Shown piece by piece: positions 9,465 through 18,703 of a stretch of DNA of 62,127 bases. The notes under the pieces were generated by a model. It saw only the letters and a list, made by a program, of their open reading frames with translations, made no database searches and had not been told where the DNA came from. How positions within the stretch are numbered: the first letter of the stretch is position 1; each line of letters starts with the position of its first letter. The stretch comes from UPXZ01 sp964634605 (GTDB taxonomy: Bacteria; Bacteroidota; Bacteroidia; Bacteroidales; Paludibacteraceae), in assembly GCA_964634605.1 (NCBI GenBank), contig CAZWLJ010000011.1:1-62127 (forward strand), in the 5' to 3' direction. Position numbers and translations under genes: made by a program.

Positions 9465-10138
9465 TAACGTTGCCTTTCCCAGAATATATTTTCCCTTATT
9501 TTTTTAGCCGGCACACCTGCATAGATGGAGTTAGGCTCCAGATGACCTGTTGCAATTGCTCCGGCAGAAACCACTGTTCCATCTTCGATGGTTGTACCCT
9601 TCAGCACTTTAACGCCCGATCCGAGCCAGACACGATTACCGATATGCACCGGTTTTGAGGCATTAATTCTTAGCTTCATATCGAGCATATAAATAGCATG
9701 GCTGTCACCGTTAAGTATCTCTATATCATGTGAAAACATACAGTCCTGACCGATAAAAATGCCTTTACCCTCCGTGGCAGCTATGTGTCCGCCTTCAGCA
9801 GTCGTTCTGTAACCGATGGATATCTTTCCCCTGTCGTCCTCTATCCACAACTCAGTATTATTAAGTATACAATGTTTTTCAACGATGATTTCACAATTAT
9901 TTCCCTTGATGTATATCAGGCAATTATTTAGTCTGTTTTCGGGGGCAATTTTTATTATGTTGTTTGTACCTTCTATCCGGATACGCGTATTTTTCAGAAA
10001 TGCACCCCGAAGCTGAATTGAATTATTCTTGCAGCCTCTTATCAATAAATAAGAACGCAAACTATATATCACAGCCATGATATAGAGCATTCCGTTTGAC
10101 TTTTTCATTATTTCAATCAGTCGCTTTCTCATTATCAC
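9464..10138 (-). CDS. Left-handed beta-helix acyltransferase
   Basis: The 224-residue protein carries imperfect hexapeptide repeats and the WbbJ/maltose-acetyltransferase-like C-terminal block HIGNRVWLGSGVKVLKGTTIEDG...SIYAGVPAKKI near residues 165-217. This indicates an acetyl-CoA-dependent O- or N-acetyltransferase. The N-terminal 30 residues are hydrophobic/basic and may associate with the membrane. Lying among glycosyltransferase genes, it probably acetylates one EPS sugar. The next gene starts within its stop codon. Acyl donor and target are inference. Confidence 0.85.
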   Translation of the reverse strand: MIMRKRLIEIMKKSNGMLYIMAVIYSLRSYLLIRGCKNNSIQLRGAFLKNTRIRIEGTNNIIKIAPENRLNNCLIYIKGNNCEIIVEKHCILNNTELWIEDDRGKISIGYRTTAEGGHIAATEGKGIFIGQDCMFSHDIEILNGDSHAIYMLDMKLRINASKPVHIGNRVWLGSGVKVLKGTTIEDGTVVSAGAIATGHLEPNSIYAGVPAKKIRENIFWERQR

Positions 10139-10160
10139 AATCGTTTTAGGTTATTCTTAT

Positions 10161-11471
10161 TCATTGCAGTGCATCGAGAAGTGTTTTTTGATTTTTACTC
10201 AGTGAATGATATTTTTCAAAAGTGGTTTTTGAGCAATCAGTCAGTTGTTTTGCTTTATCCTTGTTTGTAATTAGTAACTCTATTTCATTCATCAGGAGTG
10301 AAAGATCCTGTTTCGAAACTACACTGGCCCAGCCTTCGGAACGGGCATATTTTACAACTCCGGTATCCGGATGTCCGTAAACAATAATTGGACGATGACT
10401 TAACATAAACAAGTGGGATTTTGTAGATACAGACAAACTTATTGCAGCAGCAACCCGATTGTCAAATGTTTCTGCCAGAATGTTAATGTCAGCTCCTTTC
10501 AGATATCCGCGAAGCAATTCGTTGCCCGGATCAGGTATGATATCTGTGAATTTTGCATCTCTGAGAGCAGAAATTCCCTCTTTTTCCATACCCGACGAAA
10601 TTACAAGTAAACGTACAGGTTTTCCTTTATTTGTAAGCATCCTGCAGCATTCATCCACGTCGAGCAGGAGCGGCCAGCGATACTTATTGAAATATCCGGT
10701 GGTAACAATTGAAACGATATTATCGGGGTGGTATCTTTGCGGAACTGCATTTTCAAAACTTTCAGCCTCTTCAGCGTGGTTAATGGTGATGAATTCTTTA
10801 TTGTAACGCGATTTATATTCCTGCGACATGATACTGTTAAAAGCAAAAGGTACGTCCACCTCGTTCATCAGCCGCTGTGTCGCTGATTTTACTATCGGTC
10901 GTATCAGCCACCGTAACAGCGTCGGCTCTTCGTACATACCGGAATAAAGATAGGAGGGCCAGTCATCTGTAGCAAGAAACGCAAGTTTAGCACCGGTCAT
11001 TTTTTTTAATAACAAAGCCAGCCACACAAAATAAAGATTATAACCCTGTACAAAAATTACCTGAGGATTAAATTTTTCAATCCAAGTTTTCATTTCAGAA
11101 GATAATTTTGGCCTGAAAATTAATTCAACTAACCCTGTATCAACCAGATACCGTTTTGCCTGCAATTTTATTTTTTCTGTAAAACCATTCTTCCTGATTT
11201 CTGGTGCAGGTTTGAAAATATCAAATCCGGATTTTGGAATTTCATGTGTTTTGAGCCTGAAAAAGAGTGCGCCAAATCTTCTCTCAGCTTTTCCAATCCT
11301 GTAGTAGTGCTGAAAAAATCCTTTATCTCCGTTGTCGTCGTAACAAAAAATCTGAGCCATATTTTCCCCCGGCCAGTTTTTGAACAGGTTTCTCAACAGA
11401 AGCCCGTTGTTAAAACTGTCTCTTTCGTTAATGCGCTGAATTCCAATAAATAGTACGCGGGGGTAATACAT
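10161..11471 (-). CDS. Probable GT-B glycosyltransferase
   Basis: The 436-residue protein has a GT4-like layout but weaker motifs than its neighbours. The N-terminal half contains FNPQVIFVQGYNLYFVWLAL and LAFLATDDWPSYLY. The C-terminal half has SIVTTGYFNKYRWPLLL, LLRGYLKGADINILAE and RPIIVYGHPDTGV, consistent with the nucleotide-binding half of a GT-B fold. The canonical E-x7-E is not obvious. It lies 10 bases after the next glycosyltransferase gene in the operon. It most likely adds a sugar to the repeat unit, although a non-catalytic GT-like role is possible. Confidence 0.7.
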   Translation of the reverse strand: MYYPRVLFIGIQRINERDSFNNGLLLRNLFKNWPGENMAQIFCYDDNGDKGFFQHYYRIGKAERRFGALFFRLKTHEIPKSGFDIFKPAPEIRKNGFTEKIKLQAKRYLVDTGLVELIFRPKLSSEMKTWIEKFNPQVIFVQGYNLYFVWLALLLKKMTGAKLAFLATDDWPSYLYSGMYEEPTLLRWLIRPIVKSATQRLMNEVDVPFAFNSIMSQEYKSRYNKEFITINHAEEAESFENAVPQRYHPDNIVSIVTTGYFNKYRWPLLLDVDECCRMLTNKGKPVRLLVISSGMEKEGISALRDAKFTDIIPDPGNELLRGYLKGADINILAETFDNRVAAAISLSVSTKSHLFMLSHRPIIVYGHPDTGVVKYARSEGWASVVSKQDLSLLMNEIELLITNKDKAKQLTDCSKTTFEKYHSLSKNQKTLLDALQ

Positions 11472-11481
11472 GGTTTTTATA

Positions 11482-12747
11482 TTATTTTTTCTCGGTTGCC
11501 TGAATTACAGAGTGATAAATTTCTATTTGTTTTCTGACTATTTCATCTGGATCATGCCTTTTTAAGGCAGTTTCACGCGCATTAGTCCCATATTTCACAG
11601 CTTTTTCAAAATTCTTTGATAGTTCGGTAATTGAACCTGCCAGTGAATAGGCATCACCATTCTGAAAGAGGATTCCCTCTTTATTGTTTTCTAAAATCGA
11701 ATCAGTTCCACCGGCAAAACTTGCTATCACCGGCATCCCGGTAAGCATAGCTTCGCAAAGGCTGTTGGAGCTGTTTTCGAGATGGCTTACCTGACAATAA
11801 ATATCCGATTTTACAAGTATTTTCACAACGTCTGTTTCGCTCTTCAGGCCAAAGAAGCAGATATTCAGTGACTGATAATCAATTTTTAACCATCGTTTTA
11901 ACATCAGCGGCAGTTCATCGGTCTCTTTCAAACCGATAATTATCCATTTAAATGGAACTGAATTCTGCTTATGAAGGATCTCAGCGCTTCTGATAACAGT
12001 TTCCAGTCCCTTGGATAAATCGCCATTCATGATGGTAACGATTTGTAAAGGCACGCTAAAATGTGATTTTTGCCATTGGTGGAGGTAAAAAGAGGGGCGA
12101 AGCATCTCGTTGCAGATGAAATAGTGACTTGCAGGCGAAAGCAATCCTGTAATGCGCCTGTCCCAGCTGGTTCGACCTGTGATAAACCGTGCCTGTGACA
12201 GAATTTTCCTTTCTTTCGTCGCTCGCTTTTTTAGTTCGGCAATGGTTCTGCTGTACGATCTGAACAACAACTTTGGTTTTATTCCCTCGTACCGGCAGGC
12301 AGAGCTGAAAGGAACTCCCGAAAAATACATTTCACTGAAAGGCGATAATATGCCCTGAATGGAAATTACGACCGGAATATTTGTAAACTCCTGAATTAGA
12401 CCGTAGTTATGTTCTGTTCCGTGAATATGTATAATGTCAGGTTGTACTGTATAGATGATTCTTAACAGTTCGCGGATCTCTTTTTTGTCGTTATCGCTGC
12501 TAAGTGTCCGGCTGATCAGGCGCTCTGCTTTTGAATTTCTTCCTGACCTGAACACCGGATAATACATGGTGTTTTTGTATCGGAAAGGTTCCATGGTTTC
12601 TTCCCAGTAAAAGCTGACCGACAATTCAATTTCACTATTCAAAACCAGCTTTTGTTCCAGTGATTTGAGCCAGCCACCCTGATAGTGATCCGGAATTAAT
12701 TTTTCGGTAGCTCCGCAAGGCGTATTTGCAAACCAGAGTACTTTCAT
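11482..12747 (-). CDS. GT4-family glycosyltransferase
   Basis: This 421-residue protein starts MKVLWFANTPCG and contains PDIIHIHGTEHNYG near residue 110, a standard acceptor-domain block. The donor side has QIVTIMNGDLSKGLETVIRS, the block near 325 with HLENSSNSLCEAMLTGMPVIAS (E-x7-E-like) and GGTDSILENNKEGILF. All of this is typical of GT4. Its start overlaps the end of the wzy gene by four bases (ATGA), indicating coupling. It should act on the lipid-linked oligosaccharide in the cytoplasm. Sugar unknown. Confidence 0.88.
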   Translation of the reverse strand: MKVLWFANTPCGATEKLIPDHYQGGWLKSLEQKLVLNSEIELSVSFYWEETMEPFRYKNTMYYPVFRSGRNSKAERLISRTLSSDNDKKEIRELLRIIYTVQPDIIHIHGTEHNYGLIQEFTNIPVVISIQGILSPFSEMYFSGVPFSSACRYEGIKPKLLFRSYSRTIAELKKRATKERKILSQARFITGRTSWDRRITGLLSPASHYFICNEMLRPSFYLHQWQKSHFSVPLQIVTIMNGDLSKGLETVIRSAEILHKQNSVPFKWIIIGLKETDELPLMLKRWLKIDYQSLNICFFGLKSETDVVKILVKSDIYCQVSHLENSSNSLCEAMLTGMPVIASFAGGTDSILENNKEGILFQNGDAYSLAGSITELSKNFEKAVKYGTNARETALKRHDPDEIVRKQIEIYHSVIQATEKK

Positions 12748-14147
12748 ACATGTATGTTTACGTCAGTTTTTATGTCTTTCTCAGGTAATAAATTATTTCT
12801 GCTTTCTGAAAACCGCCTGTAAAAAACCGGTAAAGTAAAAAAGCTCAGAAATACCGGAAAATTTAAAAATTGCTCGCCCTGGAGTACCAAAACGATGGTC
12901 AGGAGAAAAACAGCAGCAATTAATCTTTTTCGGGAATAACGATATGCAAACAGATATACGCAATAAAGAAAATAAAGGAAGAAGGGTACACCCCAGATTG
13001 CAGCAAAGTTCGACATGCCATTCCCGTGTCCGATATCTTCTTTGACCCAGGGATGAAAACGATACCGGGTCGAAATATCCAGTCCGTTACCTGTAAGAGG
13101 ATGCGACCTGATATACATCAAGTCCATATTCAAAGCCCCGAAACGGGTATTTGACACATCGCTTTGACCCATTGCCATGGCGCTCGAAAACTGATCTTCC
13201 ACTTTATTACCCATAAATGAGATATTGTTATAGCCCCAGTAAACAAGCAAAATAGTCAGAGGAACAATGACGATTTTACCCCAACGATATCTGTTCCAGA
13301 TAAATAAAAGTATCAATAATCCAAGTAAGAAATACCCGGTTGTTGACTGGGAGGTGATTATTCCCGCGATAATGCCGAATGTTTCGGGTTTATATCGACC
13401 AACAGAAAAACTCCTGTTTTCAAGAACAATAAAAAGTAAAGCCAGAATAAGATAACCTGCAAATGCACCCGGTTCCCAGAACATGCCCGCATTGCGGACC
13501 AGCAAACTTTCCGAAAAAGTTTCGGCAGGGTACGAGGTGTATAGAATTAGAGATTTAAGAAATATATTATCGAGCTGTATTCCTGTTTGTATGAATTGAT
13601 TAAGTATGAAGAAGGGCAAGCTGATCAAAGCTAAAAGTGCCATGATTTTTATATAGGTTTTTACAAAACTGATACGTTTTGCCTGATAAAAAATCATTGT
13701 AAACAGGCCCAGAAGTATTTTCAAAAACAATACGATGACTCCCGGATAACTAACCTTTCCCAATAAAAGTTGCTGATATATCACTAACAGAACTATGAAT
13801 GCCAATACCGGGAATATCTGCTGTATTTTAAGTTTTATGTATTCAAAATTCACAAACGAGAAAACAAAGACAATAAAAGCAAACGAATAGAGTACAAGCA
13901 GCATCTTGGAATAACTCATGGATGATATAACCGGATTGCCGCTCAGACACAACAAGAAGAATAGAGGTAAATAGTTTACCATGTGCCCAAATTTGCGATG
14001 AAACTGCTGTTTTGGCGAGGCATCTGCCGGTTTCTCTTTCGTAAGTTCTTCGTTGTCAGTCATTAATAATGTGTTTGCCTTGTTATACATGGATGTTTTT
14101 TTTTGCATGAAACTGAAGAACATGATATTGCTCATTTCACATTTCAC
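12744..14147 (-). CDS. wzy: O-antigen/EPS polymerase (Wzy/O-antigen ligase family)
   Basis: The 467-residue protein has about ten hydrophobic segments from residue 55 to 445 and the periplasmic loop pattern of the Wzy_C/O-antigen ligase family: RNAGMFWEPGAFAGYL near 220, HPLTGNGLD near 352 and GHGNGMSNFAAIWG near 373. The GNG/HG-N motifs are characteristic. It should polymerise flipped repeat units in the periplasm. The first 50 residues are hydrophilic and contain several Met codons, so the true start may be internal. It overlaps both neighbours by ATGA. A ligase role instead of a polymerase role cannot be excluded, but the presence of Wzx and Wzc favours polymerase. Confidence 0.82.
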   Translation of the reverse strand: MKCEMSNIMFFSFMQKKTSMYNKANTLLMTDNEELTKEKPADASPKQQFHRKFGHMVNYLPLFFLLCLSGNPVISSMSYSKMLLVLYSFAFIVFVFSFVNFEYIKLKIQQIFPVLAFIVLLVIYQQLLLGKVSYPGVIVLFLKILLGLFTMIFYQAKRISFVKTYIKIMALLALISLPFFILNQFIQTGIQLDNIFLKSLILYTSYPAETFSESLLVRNAGMFWEPGAFAGYLILALLFIVLENRSFSVGRYKPETFGIIAGIITSQSTTGYFLLGLLILLFIWNRYRWGKIVIVPLTILLVYWGYNNISFMGNKVEDQFSSAMAMGQSDVSNTRFGALNMDLMYIRSHPLTGNGLDISTRYRFHPWVKEDIGHGNGMSNFAAIWGVPFFLYFLYCVYLFAYRYSRKRLIAAVFLLTIVLVLQGEQFLNFPVFLSFFTLPVFYRRFSESRNNLLPEKDIKTDVNIHV

Positions 14148-15109
14148 ATCTGTATTATTTCCGGTTTTTTCTGCAGCGAAATGGAATGCACACCTTTTCC
14201 GGAAAGTGATTTCATGAGTTTCTCCAGTCTGGATTTCCAGGATAATAAACTGAACATATTCAGTATCCGGAAATAATCTTTTTTGTGTTTAATTAATTTA
14301 TGCTCTGCCAACACTAAAAGCAGGTATTCCATCCCATAATGCTGCATGTAAAAATAGAGTTTGCTGGATTTCTGTTCAGGCAGCAAAACTTGTTTGTAAA
14401 ACAATTTCAGACTTTTTACATACCTGATATTCATTTCGTTACTATGCGATACACTATCGTTGTTGTCGCGGTAAAAAACCAGGTAATCGTCTATATGATA
14501 TAGTTTCCTGCCGCTTTTCAACAGTTTAATAAACAGGGGATAATCATCCAGAAAGTGGTATTGCTCATCGAATCCGTTAAACTGCTTTATTGTAGTGGAT
14601 TTTATGAAAAAACCCGGAGCCGGTAAAAAATTCCCTTTTAATAAATTCAGGTACTGTTCCTTTGATTCAAACGAAAAAAATCTGGATAAAAAATCAGCCG
14701 GTTTTTCAATTCCATTTACCGAAACATTTGAGAATAAAACTTCAATTTCGGGATTACGACTGATTTCTTCCATAAACTTCCCGATGCAATTTTTATTCAG
14801 CATGTCGTCGCCGGCAATAAATTTAATCCATTCACCTTTGGAAGAATATAATCCCCTGTTTAGATTGGGAGAAATTCCGGTATTGGCACCGACAGTGATT
14901 AATTCGGTTCTTACAAACCGGTCATTATTCTTTTCTATCCACGCTTTACAGATTTCAACCGTGTTGTCGGTCGAGCAATCATCAGACACAATCAGTTCTA
15001 GATTACGATAGGTTTGTTCTTTGGCACTTTCAAGTGTTTCGAGCACGTAAGCCGAACTGTTGTAAGTGATTACCACGATGGATACAAGCGGTTGTACAGT
15101 TTTTTCCAT
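14144..15109 (-). CDS. GT2-family glycosyltransferase
   Basis: The 321-residue protein begins with the GT-A signature VSIVVITYNSSAYVLETLESA and VSDDCSTDNTVEIC (the first nucleotide-binding Asp pair), followed by KFIAGDDMLNK near residue 95 as the DXD region and FDEQYHFLDDYPLFIKLL near 178 with the catalytic-base region. This is a standard inverting GT2. The C-terminal part is basic and might contact the membrane. It lies 5 bases after wzx and overlaps wzy by four bases. It adds one sugar of the repeat unit. Specificity unknown. Confidence 0.92.
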   Translation of the reverse strand: MEKTVQPLVSIVVITYNSSAYVLETLESAKEQTYRNLELIVSDDCSTDNTVEICKAWIEKNNDRFVRTELITVGANTGISPNLNRGLYSSKGEWIKFIAGDDMLNKNCIGKFMEEISRNPEIEVLFSNVSVNGIEKPADFLSRFFSFESKEQYLNLLKGNFLPAPGFFIKSTTIKQFNGFDEQYHFLDDYPLFIKLLKSGRKLYHIDDYLVFYRDNNDSVSHSNEMNIRYVKSLKLFYKQVLLPEQKSSKLYFYMQHYGMEYLLLVLAEHKLIKHKKDYFRILNMFSLLSWKSRLEKLMKSLSGKGVHSISLQKKPEIIQM

Positions 15110-15114
15110 AAAGT

Positions 15115-16611
15115 TCAGGAGTTTGAAGTTTTGTTACGGTTTATTACCTTGCTGATCAGTTCCCTTATTCCAATTCTTTTTTCGAGTTCAATCCATGAAT
15201 ATGCCCCGGAAATTATTATCAGTACAATCCCGATAATGTAGGGGTAGGGTTGTTTCATCGAAATTACAGCCAGAAAGCAGCAAAATGCCAGAAAAAACTG
15301 AAATACAAAAATCCTCAGTATTTCTGTATGAAATGAAAATTCAAATTTGAGTTTCGCAATGACAAAAACCTGAATCAGATAAATTAAATATCCGGTTAAA
15401 AACGAAATACCCAGTCCGGTCAGACCAAAGAAATAGTAACCCGACACATTCAGAAGCAGCATGTAAATATTTCCGGCAAGTTCGTTCCAGAAAAAAAGTT
15501 TGCTGGTGCCCTTGGCCAGAAAAATAAAAGCAACAGACCAGCTTGCCGCTTTGAAAAACATGCCCAGCGCCGCCCAGTAAACCATGACATTCACAGCTAA
15601 AAACCGGGTGCTGTAAAGCAGTATAATTGCCCAGTTGATAAACACGAGAAAACCGACGACAATGGGAGCCAGAATTAGTAAAGCTATCTCAGCCTGCTGA
15701 TTAATGGTTTCTTTACTTAGTTTGTTGCTGTGTGCCACTGCCGACAGACGCGGATAGTAATCGGTAGCCATGGCCGAAAATATTAAACCCACGTACGTGT
15801 TGATAAGTGTAAAACCGGCATTATAAAGTCCCACGTCAGAGGTGCTGCCTTGCCTGTTGATAAATATCTGCAGCAAATAGGACGCACCCATGGTGATAAA
15901 TCCGCTCAGACTAATCATAAAACCCATTGTTGCCATATTTTTGCCTACTGCTATGGTTCTTACTTTGGAGACCTTTACCTTTTTCACTTTCATTTTGTTC
16001 GAAAAGAAAAATGCAATGAGCAGCGAAATGAGCGATGTAATGATTATTCCGGGTACAATGCCGTCAAGCCTCCAATAGTAATAGAGCGGAACTGTAACAA
16101 CCAAACCCAGTATGCTTCCTGACAAATTGGCTTGTGCCAGGTATTTTAGTTTTCGCATTCCCTGCAATAGTACCATCTGTCCGCTCGTAAGCTGATTGAA
16201 GAGCAGTGTAACCGAAATCCATACAAAAGCAAGCGTGTAATCCTTGTTCCCAAAGGCGAATTTGCTTAGCCAGGGCGATGTTGCCAGAACAATAACTGAT
16301 CCCAGGATACCTGTAATCCAAACCAGCCTGCGCAAAACAATTGCTGCAGTGGCTATCCGCGTTTCATCTCCTGTGCTCCTTGCTTCGGCAATATCTTTCA
16401 CAGCGCTTGTTCCAAGTCCGAGATTTGTTAAACCACCAATCAATCCTAAGGCAGATGCGAGCAAACCGGTAATTCCCATCCCGGCTGGTCCCAGTAATAT
16501 CGCTACAAATTTTGACCGTATAATTTGTATGATAATCTGAAGGACCTGAACTCCTCCAAAAAGTGAAGTAGCTGCCATTATCTGACGATAGGATGTTTGC
16601 TGGTTGTCCAT
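15115..16611 (-). CDS. wzx: Wzx-type lipid-linked repeat-unit flippase
   Basis: The 498-residue, highly hydrophobic protein of the MOP/PST superfamily shows about twelve to fourteen membrane segments and the common N-terminal features of O-antigen flippases (FGGVQVLQIIIQIIRSKFVAILLGPAGMGI). It should move undecaprenyl-diphosphate-linked repeat units from the inner to the outer leaflet of the cytoplasmic membrane before Wzy acts. It lies 18 bases after the fdtB stop and 5 bases before the GT2 gene, so it belongs to the same transcript. It is complete and of normal length. Confidence 0.9.
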   Translation of the reverse strand: MDNQQTSYRQIMAATSLFGGVQVLQIIIQIIRSKFVAILLGPAGMGITGLLASALGLIGGLTNLGLGTSAVKDIAEARSTGDETRIATAAIVLRRLVWITGILGSVIVLATSPWLSKFAFGNKDYTLAFVWISVTLLFNQLTSGQMVLLQGMRKLKYLAQANLSGSILGLVVTVPLYYYWRLDGIVPGIIITSLISLLIAFFFSNKMKVKKVKVSKVRTIAVGKNMATMGFMISLSGFITMGASYLLQIFINRQGSTSDVGLYNAGFTLINTYVGLIFSAMATDYYPRLSAVAHSNKLSKETINQQAEIALLILAPIVVGFLVFINWAIILLYSTRFLAVNVMVYWAALGMFFKAASWSVAFIFLAKGTSKLFFWNELAGNIYMLLLNVSGYYFFGLTGLGISFLTGYLIYLIQVFVIAKLKFEFSFHTEILRIFVFQFFLAFCCFLAVISMKQPYPYIIGIVLIIISGAYSWIELEKRIGIRELISKVINRNKTSNS

Positions 16612-16629
16612 TCGGTTGTGTGCTGATAA

Positions 16630-17766
16630 TCAGGTTGATAAAAATGAATTCACGCACTTAATCACTTGAAAAACTTCATCATCGGTAAGCACCGGACTGA
16701 TTGGCAAGCTTAACTCTTCCCGGTGTATCTGTTCAGTTACAGGCAGCGAAAGTTTGTTCCACGCTTTGTAGCAAGCCTGCTTGTGTGGAGGAACCGGATA
16801 ATGAATAATGGTTTGGATATCATTCTCTGTTAAGTAATGCTGTAGCTTATCGCGGTGCCTGCTCCTGACAGCAAAAATATGAAACACATGGGAATCGCGG
16901 TCGGTCACTTTTGGTGTAACTACAGCGGGATTTTTAATGTTTTCCATATATAATTTTGCAATTTCTTTCCGTCGTTTATTATCATCGTCCAGATGCCTCA
17001 GTTTTACACTCAGAACGGCAGCCTGAATTTCATCCAGTCGACTGTTAAGTCCCTGATAATCAAATATATACTTGTGCGACGAACCGTAATTGGCAAGCGT
17101 CCGGATCGTTACAGCCAGTTTTTCATCGCTAGTAGTTACGGCTCCTGCATCGCCGAATGCACCCAGATTTTTACCGGGATAAAAACTGTGTCCCGCTGCA
17201 TCGCCCAGCGAACCTGTCTTCTTTTTTACTGGTTGTTGAGAATTCCATTTTCCATTGTAAATGCATCCCTGAGCCTGCGCGTTGTCTTCAATCAGTTTCA
17301 GATCGTACTTTCTGCAAATCTGTCCTATTTTATCGGTGTAAGCACACTGACCGTACAGGTGAACAATCATAATTCCTTTTGTTTTCACCGTAATTGCATT
17401 TTCAATGCGGTTTTCATCAATCTGGAATGTATTTATGTCGGGTTCAACCAGCACCGGAACGAGCTGATTATCAGTGATGGCAAGTATGGAAGCAATAAAT
17501 GTATTGGCCGGTACGATAATTTCATCGCCAGCCTGCATGATGCCCAGTTCGATATATGCCCTTAAAATCAACCTCAGAGCGTCCAGCCCGTTGGCCACCC
17601 CGATACAGTATTTCGTACCAATATACTGAGCGTAGCTGGTTTCAAATTTCTGGTTCTCAGCGCCCGTAAGATACCAGCCGGAGTTGATAACTCCGGTAAC
17701 TGCCTCGTGTATTTCGGTGGAATACTTTTGAGTGATTTTTTGGAGATCAAGAAATTTAATCATCAC
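16630..17766 (-). CDS. fdtB: dTDP-3-keto-6-deoxyhexose 3-aminotransferase (DegT/FdtB type)
   Basis: The 378-residue PLP-dependent sugar aminotransferase belongs to the DegT/DnrJ/EryC1/StrS family. It has DEIIVPANTFIAS near residue 81, EDNAQAQG near 160 and the PLP-lysine block GHSFYPGKNLGAFGDAGA with Lys199. Proteins of this type next to FdtA-like isomerases aminate dTDP-3-keto-6-deoxy-galactose or -glucose to Fuc3N or Qui3N. Its start overlaps the fdtC stop by four bases. It may begin at the second Met. The neighbours, an FdtA pair upstream and FdtC, support the 3-amino assignment over a 4-amino one. Confidence 0.87.
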   Translation of the reverse strand: MMIKFLDLQKITQKYSTEIHEAVTGVINSGWYLTGAENQKFETSYAQYIGTKYCIGVANGLDALRLILRAYIELGIMQAGDEIIVPANTFIASILAITDNQLVPVLVEPDINTFQIDENRIENAITVKTKGIMIVHLYGQCAYTDKIGQICRKYDLKLIEDNAQAQGCIYNGKWNSQQPVKKKTGSLGDAAGHSFYPGKNLGAFGDAGAVTTSDEKLAVTIRTLANYGSSHKYIFDYQGLNSRLDEIQAAVLSVKLRHLDDDNKRRKEIAKLYMENIKNPAVVTPKVTDRDSHVFHIFAVRSRHRDKLQHYLTENDIQTIIHYPVPPHKQACYKAWNKLSLPVTEQIHREELSLPISPVLTDDEVFQVIKCVNSFLST

Positions 17767-18290
17767 TGTAAATTTAATTCATGATATTTTCCATCCTTGT
17801 CTTTTTTGTTCAAATCAAGCAGAATTCCGTCGTCGGTTATGTAACCTTTAAGCCTGGCCGGATTTCCGTACCAGAGTGTATTTCTTCCGATATCTTTTGT
17901 CACCACGCTGCCTGAGCCAACAAAAGCATATTCGCCGATTGTAATGCCCGGATTGATTGTGGCATTGCCGCCGATGGAAGCTCCCTTCCTGATAAGTGTT
18001 TTTTTTATCTTCAAGTCATCGTAGGTTTTTGAACGGGGTACTTTTTCATTCGTAAAAGTTACATTGGGTCCTATAAATACGTAGTCCTCAATGGTTACAC
18101 CATCGTAGATCTGAACTCCCGATTTAATGGTGACATTGTTGCCTATTTTCACCCTGTTTTCAATAAACACATGAGCACAGATATTGCAGTTTTCACCGAT
18201 TTCGGCATCGGGCAGCACGATGCAAAATTGCCAGATTTTGGTGTTTTCACCTATTTTAGTGCTAAGCACATCAGACAGCGGGTGAATCAT
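17763..18290 (-). CDS. fdtC: Sugar N-acetyltransferase, hexapeptide-repeat (FdtC/QdtC type)
   Basis: The 175-residue left-handed beta-helix protein starts MIHPLSDVLSTKIGENTKIWQFCIV and continues with hexapeptide repeats to GITIGEYAFVGSGSVVTKDI and GNPARLKGYI. This is the WbpD/FdtC/QdtC group that acetylates the amino group of dTDP-3-amino-3,6-dideoxyhexoses with acetyl-CoA. It is encoded between the isomerase and the aminotransferase, overlapping each by four bases, so it very likely makes dTDP-Fuc3NAc or dTDP-Qui3NAc. Which epimer depends on the isomerase and cannot be decided here. Confidence 0.87.
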   Translation of the reverse strand: MIHPLSDVLSTKIGENTKIWQFCIVLPDAEIGENCNICAHVFIENRVKIGNNVTIKSGVQIYDGVTIEDYVFIGPNVTFTNEKVPRSKTYDDLKIKKTLIRKGASIGGNATINPGITIGEYAFVGSGSVVTKDIGRNTLWYGNPARLKGYITDDGILLDLNKKDKDGKYHELNLQ

Positions 18291-18703
18291 ATTTTCTTGT
18301 ATTCTAAAAATTCATTGTAATCGCGTATGTAATCCGAAGCTTCAAATTCGGTCGATGCCAGCACAAGGCAAACGGAGCCGGATGAAAAATTATCGAGTTC
18401 GCGCCAGATACCCGGAACGACCAGTATCCCTTCGTAAGGTCTGTTGATGGAATAGGTTCTTTTCTGGCTGCCGTCATCCAGTTTTACATCAAAACTGCCG
18501 CTTGCTGCTATGATGAGTTGCCGGAGTTCCTTATGCGCATGTCCGCCGCGCGACTCACCGCCCGGCACATCGTACAGATAATACACCCGCTTAACACTGA
18601 ACGGTATGGTTCTGCCATTTTCAATCACACTCAGATTTCCTTTTTCATGATGATGTTTATCTATTTCAATGACAGAACAATCGTAGACTGTTGTTTTTTT
18701 CAT
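18287..18703 (-). CDS. fdtA: dTDP-4-keto-6-deoxyglucose 3,4-ketoisomerase (FdtA/QdtA-like cupin)
   Basis: The 138-residue cupin of the WxcM-like family has GGESRGGHAHKELRQ near residues 50-64, containing the HxH motif expected in the active site of FdtA/QdtA enzymes, followed by GSFDVKLDDG and VVPGIWREL. These enzymes move the keto group from C4 to C3 of dTDP-4-keto-6-deoxyglucose before amination. It overlaps fdtC by four bases and is preceded, with another four-base overlap, by a paralogous gene. It is complete. Confidence 0.87.
   Translation of the reverse strand: MKKTTVYDCSVIEIDKHHHEKGNLSVIENGRTIPFSVKRVYYLYDVPGGESRGGHAHKELRQLIIAASGSFDVKLDDGSQKRTYSINRPYEGILVVPGIWRELDNFSSGSVCLVLASTEFEASDYIRDYNEFLEYKKI

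Noticed and set aside
12744..14147. O-antigen ligase (WaaL) as an alternative call
   Set aside because: Family includes both, but Wzx, Wzc and Wza in the same operon make polymerase the better reading.
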